Shown: one piece after another, positions 51,196 to 60,656 of the stretch | How the letters are laid out: every line of letters starts with the position of its first letter | Numbering within the stretch: the first letter of the stretch is position 1 | From: Micropterus salmoides | Taxonomy: Eukaryota; Chordata; Actinopteri; Centrarchiformes; Centrarchidae | Assembly (NCBI RefSeq): GCF_014851395.1 | Contig: NW_024041150.1 | Span: 36,467,585 to 36,531,584 of the forward strand | DNA length: 64,000 nt | Reading direction: 5' to 3' | Made by a program: the position numbers and the translations under genes | Notes under the pieces: generated by a model | The model's database searches: none | The model's input: only the letters and a program-made list of their open reading frames with translations | What the model was told of the DNA's origin: nothing

Positions 51196-54100
51196 ATGAG
51201 GATGAACCACAGCCAGCTGTTGTTTCTGTCCAGAGAAGAAACATCTGGAAACTTCCAGAAAGAAGGGACACTGCGAGTCGGACGGCAGGAGAGAGGTCAG
51301 CCGGGTTCTGTTAAACATCTCTTCTCTTTTGATCTTCTGAGTTCTCTTGTTCTCTTTTCTGTTCTCCTCTGGTCTCTTACGTTCTGTTTCGTTCTACTTT
51401 GTACTCGCTTTTGTTCTTTTTCATTCTTGTTCTTTTCGATTTTCCTCTGTTCTTTTGTTCTGTTCTATTATCTTGTGTTCTCCTGTGTTCTCTCTGACCC
51501 CTCCCTCTCAGTGGTCTGAGGACAGCTGTCTTGCTCCTTGGCAGTCGTCTCCGTCTATTTCCGTCCCCCTGACTCAGTCTGACTTTACTTCCTGCACACG
51601 TCTGTGTGTCCAACAGCTTCTGGGTGTGGTTCCACATTTTAACAGAATATAAAGCTGCATCTCTCTCAGCAGTATAGATGTTCTCTTAGATGTCTGTCTT
51701 TGTGTTCTGCGCTCTAACAACCCTCCTCTGCCTCAGCGCTCACTGACAGGTTTTGTCGGCTGAGAGGAAACCTACTGTTCATCCTGAAGACACAGGTGAG
51801 AGAGACAGACAGAGCATGTTCTGTGTTCTAGTTCTTTAATCTGGACGTTAGAGAAATATGTATGTGTGTGTGTGCAGGGCGGTAAGCTAGAGGAGGTGCT
51901 GCTGTTGGAGAGATGTGAGGTCATGAAGCTTCCAGACCATGACAGACGACTGGCCGTCAGTAAGTAACACTCATCTTTTTACATATAGATAGCCTAAGGC
52001 CCCGTCCACACTACTCAGTTTTAGTTTAAAAACAGAGTTTTAAAACGAATACGATCTCCGTCCACACCAGCGTTTTAGCTGCGTATCAGAGTTGATCTAA
52101 ACGGCCCGTTCACGTACACAGGGCATGTGCGTGCCGGTGTAAACATGAAGCAGATGGTCTATTCTGTAGTTACAGAAGATTTTGCAAAAGAATAAAGTAA
52201 TGCAGAGAAGAATCAGACCTTTTTTTTTTTTTTGCATGGACCATGAAGGAGCTGGGACTGTTACTTAAAGTTACTTGAAAGCGGCTGTGGCGGCGCAAAC
52301 AGACTGGGAATCGTTGCAAAGTAAACGCGACATGCAGAGTAAAGTGTAGGCTGTTAGTGTTATTTGCTCTATACAAAATATTTTAATAAAAATACTAATC
52401 AAGCATCCTGTTTCTGCTTTGCATGACTTATAAGACCCAATCAGAGAGCCCAACGTAAGTGTCTGCGTCATGGTTTCTTAAGTCCTCCGTTTTTGACTGT
52501 CCGGGCTAACTCTCCAGAGTTGTTTTAGGTCTTCATTTTCGCCGTTTTAGTCTGGACGGGAGGTGCAAACGTAGCAAAAGGTCTCCATTTTAAAACAAAA
52601 ACGTAGTAGTGTGGATGGGGTCCCTACCTTCAACTTCAGCCCCATGGGACCTTATTTCGGAAGAAAATATGATTGATGTTTGGTATTTGTAGTTGCTAGA
52701 TGTTTGGCAATTTAAAACATTATTTTGTGAGTAAAGAAAAGTTTTACGTAAAACAGTAAAGTAACATTTAGTTTTGTGTGAAACCGCTGAATGATCTACA
52801 TCTTACGTCTCGCACAATACATGTCACCAACATGTTAGCGCTGTAATGCTAAGCTAACATTCATTGCTTGGTTGCTACTAGCTAGGTAACGTAGCTATGT
52901 TCCACGCACAAATGTATCTCACCTGATGTGTTTAATCCAACAACTCCTGGTCCTTTCATCACATCATCTACACATGGAAGATCTTTGACGTCCCATTGTG
53001 GTCCACGGGAAGTGGAGGGACCTTGGCTCTCTATACAGCCATGTTAGATTATTGTCACAGCCGCTAAGTGAAAGCAGTGAAAAATATATGTGTGTGTGTT
53101 TAGGCTTTGAGAGTGGCGACCCTCCCGTGTTCCTAGAGTCCAGTAGCACCGCAGAGTGCGCGTCGTGGCTCGTCCTCCTGAGAGACGCCAACACTGAGAC
53201 GCTGAGGCGACGCATCGCACAGCTCTGCACGCTCATCAGCACGCACACCGCCACCACTCTGCACACGCAAGAACACAGTGCACACTTCACCGGGGGCGGC
53301 GATGCTGGAGGTGCAGGTGAGCATGCCTGTGTTTAATATTTAGAAACATATTACTGTTGAAGTACCCATACGCATTAATGTAACGTAGTAATTAGGGCTG
53401 GGCGATATGGCCTAAAAATAAAATCTCCGATTTTATTTACTTTAATTCAATTTACGATTTTTTCCGATTTCCCCCCCTACTTAAGGAAAGCAATAAGGTT
53501 TGTTGGTCAGTGCGGCTTTGTTCATCGCGGAGAGACTGGCATTTTTCATATTCGGCTGGATGTCTCTGTTTCAGGTGTTGGAATAGGTTTGTGGTGCTGC
53601 TGCCTTTCACTGCGATAGGCTTTAGGCAAATGTTGCAGCGTGGTGTCTGTTGTTCCACATCTGTCGCAGCAAACCCATACCAGTTCCAAACAACAGATGA
53701 CTTTATTCCTTTCTTGGGAACAAACTTCCCGCTCTCACCGGTAGCCATTTTGTCGCTTGCTGTTGCTGTTTAGTGTATGATGTTGTCGCTATGGGAAACG
53801 AACACTACGGAAACCCCGGGGAGCCAAAAATGTGCTATTACACAAAAACTCGATTTACTTATTTTTTAAATCGCCCGCAACAAAAAATTCGAATTAATTC
53901 ATTCAATCGATTTTTCGCCCAGGCCTAGTAGTAATTGCAGGAATGTTGAGATTTTCATGGTACGATAGCAAGGTTTCAGTGTATTACACAGTTATTATTA
54001 TTGTCAGTTACAATGACACTTAAATTAATTAAAACAAAAGTGAATTCTTTATTACAATGTCAGAAAATATTATTTTTTAAAGTGTCCCTTTTGAAAATAA

Positions 54101-55221
54101 ATAAAAATCTTTGCAGGTCAGATATGATAACCGTCAATAGTCATACAGTGGTATACCGTTTCTTGTACATACATTGGGTGCCAGTCGTGGGTTTCGCACA
54201 GGATGTACATAATGCTCCAGTGTCACACATACAACCTCAAACAAACATGATCCATTATGTTTGAGAAAAACACAAACAGAAATCAGTTTTGGTTTCTATC
54301 AAGCAAATGTATCACCAGGAAACATTATAAATAAAACCGGGCGTGGTCCACCGAAACATAAACAAAGTACTCTGTCCTCTGTGGATATTTACACTTATGT
54401 TTCTTTTCTCAGTCCAACAAAAAGTGTTCAGCAAGAGCTCACCGAAACACAGCTGAACAAGGTAGATCCGTTCAAAACGTGTGAATAAAGCGTTTCATTC
54501 AGTTTGTATGTCGTGTCCATTTATAACGTCTTGTTCCTGCCATGGTGGCGTCTGTAAATTTGTAACGTTGGACCGAAGGTTTTAATCTGGCCCGACTGTG
54601 CTCATCTATTACAGGTAAACTTGCTTTCCGGAGAACTGAACTTCCCTTCCAATTACTCAGATCCCTGGCACTGTCGCTCTGTTGGCAAAAGCCAACCTCA
54701 CCTAAATCAACCTTGCAGCCGTTGCTGCAGTTGCGTTCACGGCTCCGATAGAACATAGTTTTTCTCAGTAAGGACAGATGATGGGACGTCAGATTGTCAC
54801 ACCGTGAAACCGATGTGACGCTGCGGCAATTCACATCTATAAGAGACTTTACAAAAACATCATTCTGTGTGTTTACCTGCAGATCCTAACTTCAAATATT
54901 TACTGAAAACATTAGTGCTTTCATTGAAAGACTTGTCGTTTAGTTTGATGTGATTGATGAGGAGGAGGCGACAAATACCACCCGACAGGCAAACTAAAGG
55001 TTCAGTCTGTGGTGTCTTCAATGTGTCATGATGTAATGTTGTTTCTTGGCCACAAGGTGGAGTGGAAGCTGCTGCTAAAGTGTCTCCGCTGCACCTGACT
55101 GTAGGTATGTGACACACACACAGAGCACAGAATTACTGCTTTCATTTTATATTCTGTTAAATAGCGTGTTTCTTCATATATTTATATCATAGTTTTATAC
55201 ACAGACACGTTACAATATCAC

Positions 55222-55284
<63 letters not shown>

Positions 55285-55674
55285 AGTGTCGAATTGTGGT
55301 TTCCGTGGCAGCCAGAGTCCAGCTACAAGTTTGTGTGATCGACACTCACACTCACACAGTCAGGAAGCACTGCTGCTGTCAGATAGTGGAGGTACACACC
55401 CACACACCCACACACACACATGCGCACACACAAACAGGAGGTATTGAAATTTAAAAGTGTGTGTGTGTGTGTGTTTCAGGGACTGGATGACAGTGTGTTT
55501 CTAACATCAGTGTGTTTCTGTGGTGACTACCCACTCTACCATCACAGCAGGATCAAACTCACCGTTTCCCATGCAGAGGAGCCGACAGCACATGCCACTG
55601 TGAGTGTATGTGTGTAGTTGTGTCTGAAAAATTGTGTGTATAAGAGGATTAGTGCAAAGGATGTGCAAATGTGC

Positions 55675-55712
<38 letters not shown>

Positions 55713-57369
55713 CTGAATTCGGTTAATCTCGCTCAGTCACTCACACACACACGAGAGAGAGAGAGAGAGTGAGAGTAAAACGAGGGCAGTCACAGCGGGA
55801 AAGTGAGATTTTAGATAAACAGATTTTTTCCGTTTTCGGCTGTTTTCTGATTCTCTGTTTCTGACAAACTCAACCCTGACCAGTCCGCTGGGCGCTTCAG
55901 TAATCTGCATATTTCCCATGATGCTGGTGTGTTTGTAATCCTGTCGGCCATGACGAAAAAGGAGGAGGAGGAGGAGGAGGAGAAAAAGGTGATGGAGGGA
56001 GCAGGGAGATACTCGGCCGGTGTGTTTTAGTGTGTTCTTACGAAGGCGAGGACAGAAACAGGATTTTCAGATCGTTTTTTTGGATTATTATATCCGGATG
56101 CCTCCTTTTCCTGTTTTAGTGGATGCTCTCGCTCTTCTTCATCTCTCTTTTTCTTTATGTCTGTAAATCCATCATGTAGCAGGAAGAGAACAAGAGAGAT
56201 CGTTTTTTAGCTGCTGCTCTGTCGGTCTTCTGACTCTTTGGTGCAAAAGATAGTAAACTTTAATTTCAGTGGTGCGTTCAGGTGCAGGTGGAAAGGTTAA
56301 GTGTTGCATTCAGTGTTGGAGGTATTGTGTTATTCTGTAGCTACTCTGAGTAATCAGATTACTTCTTGTTGTAAACTTCACTCTCAACCTGTGTTTGAAT
56401 GAACGTCACTTTGGACTGACATGTAACTGAGAGTCTGATCTAATCTGTGTTTTTATCCTTCGATCACACAGTTCCAGATTTAAATCCAAATATTGACCAT
56501 TTTAGGCTGTTACATAGTCAGAGTTGTTGTTCGGCAGCTTGTGTTTAGATGTAATGTCTTTGGGGAAATATATTTCTTAAAACAAGTTCTAGTAGAACTG
56601 AAGAATGTAAAACAATGCCCAGCCCTGTTCATCGTCCTTCTTTCAAGTATTTATTTAGGTGACACATTTAAGGAGAAAATTTATTTTACATGACAAACAT
56701 AAAAAGCGGGTCAAAGGTGAGAGGCCATAGCACCTGAAACAGTAGAAGTAGCTTTACAGAGATAGATTTAAACAATAAAAGAGTTGACAGAAAGATTTCT
56801 TCAAGTGGATGTTCTTGAATTTCAAAGCACAGCTGCACTTTGTGGGATGATTGTTTACTTTTCTGTGTGCTTCTTGCACACATAACATTTTAAAAGCTGT
56901 TTAGCACTTTAGTAGCTTAACAGATGTCTTTGATAGTATACCAACTTACTAGCTTTGGTTCTGTTTTACTCTATTACTATTTTTTATGACATTTTTGCTT
57001 TGTTTCTCACTACAATATCTTACAAAAAGCACTTTGCATTGCAAATCTTTGCTTAAAGGCTGCTGTATAAGAAGAAGAAAGAGCCTATTTTGATTTTGCT
57101 AGGGTTAGCTTTGGTGTGCAGCAGAGTGTGAGCCTCGAACTATTAAGTTAAGTTGTTATTTTTATGGGGGGGGAAGAAGTTGACATCAGCAGGTTATTAA
57201 AGTCTGCAGCTAATGTAAGAAAACAGGAAATACCACAGAGCAGGAAGTAAACAGGAAGAAAGAGGTTGCTTTTCATTTTTATCTTAAAACTGCGGGGATG
57301 CAGAGAGCGATGACGGCGTGCACCAAATGTTTCTCTCCACCGGGAGAGAACAGCTCCTCTGCTGGACAG
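51196..57369 (+). CDS. inpp4b: INPP4B-like phosphoinositide 4-phosphatase, N-terminal PH-C2 part
   Basis: Eight coding exons in phase: 51196-51293, 51750-51795, 51878-51959, 53104-53316, 55057-55104, 55285-55391, 55480-55599, 57304-57369. The start is the first ATG after an in-frame stop. Exons 1-4 give a PH-like domain (EGTLRVGRQERFCRLRGNLL, LEEVLLLERCEVMKL, ECASWLVLLRDANTETLRRR). Exons 6-7 give a C2 domain (VQLQVCVID, QIVEGLDDSVFLTSVCF, GDYPLYHHSRIKLTV) that matches INPP4B, including the exon border at IVE/G, better than INPP4A. Exon 8 is a variable linker. The enzyme removes the 4-phosphate of PI(3,4)P2; its catalytic half is not in the window. A 5' UTR exon probably ends at 50607, and exon 1 begins at acceptor 51117. 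Confidence 0.75.
51990..52625. mobile_element. MITE, second inverted copy
   Basis: AAGGCCCCGTCCACACTAC begins and TAGTGTGGATGGGGTCC ends the element. Internal sequence is the reverse complement of 39055-39716. It lies in the 51960-53103 intron of the INPP4B-like gene, followed directly by the MITE copy at 52640-53038. Confidence 0.75.
52640..53038. mobile_element. Inverted second copy of the 47679-48281 MITE
   Basis: CCATGGGACCTTATTTCGG, GTTTAATCCAACAACTCCTG and a terminal GGCTCTCTATAC match the reverse complement of 47679-48281. The copy ends 65 bases before the acceptor of exon 53104-53316. Confidence 0.75.
53393..53927. mobile_element. 535-bp hAT element with exact 8-bp target duplications
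   Basis: The flanking octamers GTAGTAAT at 53385-53392 and 53928-53935 are identical. The termini TAGGGCTGGGCG and CGCCCAGGCCTA are 12-bp inverted repeats with one mismatch. Subterminal AT-rich sequence (CGATTTTTT-like) resembles a common fish non-autonomous hAT family. It sits in the 53317-55056 intron of the INPP4B-like gene and carries a BED-finger reading frame on the minus strand. Confidence 0.9.
53452..53748 (-). CDS. BED-type zinc-finger ORF inside the hAT element
   Basis: 98 codons. SSVVWNWYGFAATD, PRCNICLKPIAVKGSSTTNL and FQHLKQRHPAEYEKC form a BED finger: the aromatic start, CxxC, and HxxxxH pattern are present (C and C in CNIC, H in QHLKQRH). BED fingers bind the ends of hAT transposons and also occur in domesticated ZBED genes. 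The dimerisation and catalytic domains of a transposase are absent, so this is the N-terminal exon of a deleted transposase. It may still act as a DNA-binding peptide if expressed; nothing here shows that it is. Confidence 0.7.
   Translation of the reverse strand: MATGESGKFVPKKGIKSSVVWNWYGFAATDVEQQTPRCNICLKPIAVKGSSTTNLFQHLKQRHPAEYEKCQSLRDEQSRTDQQTLLLSLSRGGNRKKS
55225..55283. repeat. (TC)n microsatellite acting as a polypyrimidine tract
   Basis: About 29 TC units run directly into the acceptor of exon 55285-55391 (TCTCAG at the border). Confidence 0.95.
55392..55479 (+). other. 88-nt intron with (CA)n start and (TG)n end
   Basis: The intron opens GTACACACCCACACACCC with further CA units and closes with about eight GT units and TTTCAG. 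The two ends are complementary, so the intron RNA could fold on itself and bring donor and acceptor together. Confidence 0.85.
55680..55710. repeat. (CA)n microsatellite in the 55600-57303 intron
   Basis: About 15 CA units, followed by a short GA tract at 55754-55770. A possible short open frame with a glutamate run starts at 55950 but has no support as an exon. Confidence 0.85.
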
Positions 57370-57379
57370 GTAGGGAAGA

Positions 57380-57423
<44 letters not shown>

Positions 57424-57541
57424 TGAGTCTGTCAGTGTAGTTTGTATATCTCTGTGCTGTGTGTGTGTCTTGGTTTGATGGGATTAGCATGTAATCTTAA
57501 AAGCCTTTTGTTGTGCTGAAGGACTCAATGAGACAGATTAG

Positions 57542-57576
<35 letters not shown>

Positions 57577-58499
57577 GTTGCCTACACATTCAGCTGCAAA
57601 CGAGGAAATGTGGTAACGCTTTGCGTGTATGTGGAGTTAACGTCTCAATATCCTGTTTGTGTCCTTCTTTCTTCCTCTCTGCTAGTTGTTCTGGTTTTTA
57701 GGATCATGAATGCTGAATGAGTGCAGGCAGGAGAACATTAGTGGTTAGACAATTAGTCGATCAATAGATCAGCAGGAAATTAATTACATCATTTGATAAT
57801 TGACTAAACCTTCATCAAGCAAATGCTGAAGAAGTTACTTGTTCGGAGAATACAAGACATTTGAGGATAACATCGTGAGTCCTGTGACATTTTCTAAACT
57901 AATTGGTGGATTGAAAAATACAGTCAAGAAATGAATTGTGAAAATAGTTTTTTTGTAACAAACTGGTTTAATCAGCAGTTAACTGAGCAGAAAATGTATC
58001 GAAATGTTATTCTGGTAAATAACAAAAAAAGTCTCCAGCTCCTTGAATGTGAGGAGGATTTTTACTTGTTTTTTGTTTTATATCATAAATTCAATATCTT
58101 TTTCCTTTTGGACTGTTGGTCACACAATTTACTAATTTATTAATTGAAAAAAGAAAGTACTTGATAAAAGAAAAGTAATGAAAGCTTAGTTTCAGCTTTA
58201 ACTGTTTTCACTTCATCTCTGTTCAAACCAACTTGCTGCAGATATATTAAGCATCAACATGGACTTAATACATTTTTAATGGATATTTATCATTTGGTGT
58301 CGCGCCAGCAGCTCTACTACACAACTTTTCTCCCATCCTAGGATCCTGTAGTAGTGTAATATCTTACAATCTATATGAGCGATGGAAGAGTGTGTTTCCT
58401 GCCACCTTACGGTGTCAAAGTTGACAGATAATGTTGCCAGTTTCAGATCCAAACTCATGGAGAAAAATAAGTGCTTTCTGGAGCTTTCAACAGTCGCTT
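57370..58499. other. Intron or flank beyond the last visible INPP4B-like exon
   Basis: Begins with donor GTAGGG and a (CA)n run (57381-57418), then (TG)n at about 57541-57574 and a dispersed ATTAGTCGATC-type repeat at 57740-57900. I see no further INPP4B exon before the gap. Confidence 0.55.
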
Positions 58500-59510
58500 T
58501 GGCCCAAGCTAAGCGCTTAACTGCTATGAGCCTCCTCAACCAAGGGTCCCGACATCAGCACCCACATCCCGCCCGGCTGACTGCACCAAGTCTGGCTTTT
58601 ATAATGAACGCAAATGGAAAAAAGACAAACTCTAGGTCTCATACGAAATCTTAAGCGACTGCTTAAACCTTTACCAAAGTGCTGTTAAGTCGGCTAAGGT
58701 TCAATATTATGCTGGACTAATTTACAATAATGCCCATAGACCTAATATACTGCTCAAAACTATCAAACCCTTCCTAACTCTGGCCGCTGCTGCTACCTCT
58801 GCTCCTTCTACTGAAAACTGTGAGGAGTTTAGGAACTTTTTTATTGACAAAATTACTACTCTCAGACTCAGACCCCCTAGAGACCAAGCATTTTACCACC
58901 TGTGCCATCTTCCCAGCTGCTGGAGGTGATCATGCATATGAATCCAACCTACTGTCCCGTAGACATTATTCCGTCATGCCTATTCAAGGAAGTTTTTGAC
59001 ACAATTCGCCCTCTTATTCGGCGACAATTAACAATTCCTTAACCAAGGGCATTGTCCGCTCCAGTTTTAAACATGCAATTATGCAACCCCTTTTAAAGAA
59101 ACCCAGCCTAGACTCTAGTGATCCCAACAACTATAGGCCCATCTCCAAGCTACCATTTTTTTTTTAGAAAAAGTTGTCCTCCAGGTCTCCTGAACACATT
59201 TAACATCTGCGACAAATTCCAGTCCGGTTTTAGAGCACTTCATAGTACTGAATCTGCCCTGCTAAAGGTGCTCCGGCTTCCTGCCACTGTCCAAAGACAT
59301 GTAGTGACCCTAAATTGTCCTTAGGTGTGAGTGTGAGTGTACGCGCTAGTGTTTATTGTGTATTTTGATACACAGTGGTATATACTCTTTGTTCTTTTGT
59401 TTGTTCATACTTGCATTTGTGTGCATTGTGTTCTTGGAAAGCACTTTGGGTCAACTCCAGTTGTTTTTAAATGTGCTATATAAATAAAGCTGACTGACAA
59501 TTTGACAACA
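58500..59510 (+). mobile_element. Decayed LINE remnant
   Basis: Broken frames contain LINE-like pieces: AKVQYYAGLIYNNAH near 58700, NNYRPISKLPF near 59130 and SGFRALHSTESALLK near 59225, which correspond to motifs of the intact LINE at 41655-44600 but with stops and frameshifts. A separate repeat (CTTCCTGCCACTGTCCAAAG) interrupts it near 59275. It ends with GTGCTATATAAATAAAG near 59475, a typical fish LINE tail. Confidence 0.75.
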
Positions 59511-59587
59511 TCAGGTGTTAACGCCGATGTGCAGCGACCATTTTCTCGATAGTCTCCTTGTTGTCCTTGATTGGGGTTGCAGTAGCT

Positions 59588-60087
59588 NNNNNNNNNNNNN
59601 NNNNNNNNNNNNNNNNNNNNNNNNNNNNNNNNNNNNNNNNNNNNNNNNNNNNNNNNNNNNNNNNNNNNNNNNNNNNNNNNNNNNNNNNNNNNNNNNNNNN
59701 NNNNNNNNNNNNNNNNNNNNNNNNNNNNNNNNNNNNNNNNNNNNNNNNNNNNNNNNNNNNNNNNNNNNNNNNNNNNNNNNNNNNNNNNNNNNNNNNNNNN
59801 NNNNNNNNNNNNNNNNNNNNNNNNNNNNNNNNNNNNNNNNNNNNNNNNNNNNNNNNNNNNNNNNNNNNNNNNNNNNNNNNNNNNNNNNNNNNNNNNNNNN
59901 NNNNNNNNNNNNNNNNNNNNNNNNNNNNNNNNNNNNNNNNNNNNNNNNNNNNNNNNNNNNNNNNNNNNNNNNNNNNNNNNNNNNNNNNNNNNNNNNNNNN
60001 NNNNNNNNNNNNNNNNNNNNNNNNNNNNNNNNNNNNNNNNNNNNNNNNNNNNNNNNNNNNNNNNNNNNNNNNNNNNNNNNNNNNNNN
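59588..60087. other. Assembly gap of 500 N between contigs 3 and 4
   Basis: Placeholder gap. The contig on its right side overlaps the start of contig 2 in reverse, so this join is doubtful. Confidence 1.
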
Positions 60088-60656
60088 ACATTTTATCAAA
60101 CTAATCATTCCTTTAAACTTGTGACTGTTTACAATTGTTTTTCTGCACATAGGCCGTAATTAATTACAACAAATCCTCCCCTTCGACGCTGCTAGCGTCG
60201 AATCCTGTTTCCTTCATTCTATCCTCTAGATGTAAACCTTCAACGTAATATGTAATGCAAAAATTATGTACACATAAATCACTTTTTCTATAAAAAGAAA
60301 CCTTCTATCGATTCAATTCCCTTACCAGAACCATGTCCAGATCCCTTCAAAGGGAAACCAACATTTTACTATCTACAACTCCTCAATAAACGCAAAGTAA
60401 TGATATAATTATGACTTAAACACTGAATAATGACTACACTAAGTTTTGTAACACTCTCAACGTTAAATGAATATGAACTTGACAAGATTAAATGAAACAC
60501 TCTTAATGAACTTTGTCAAACATTCTTGAATCCCTACAGAATATTATTAACTTTAGACTTTAGCATAATAAGGACACTTTAATTAGTCCTTATTTTTCCT
60601 ACTTTGCTCAAAGGATTTAATTTAAAGAAAGAATTGTCTCTCTTATTTTGTTTTCT
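60088..60656. repeat. Contig-end segment matching 8125-7551 in reverse
   Basis: Reverse-complement partner of 7551-8125, starting at the first base of contig 4 and stopping where contig 2 begins. It contains the same GC-rich hairpin (60182-60202). Confidence 0.9.

Noticed and set aside
55950..56030. Short plus-strand frame starting MTKKEE with a glutamate run, as an alternative first exon
   Set aside because: It depends on a GAG repeat and ends at a stop after 26 codons; no splice evidence links it to 57304.
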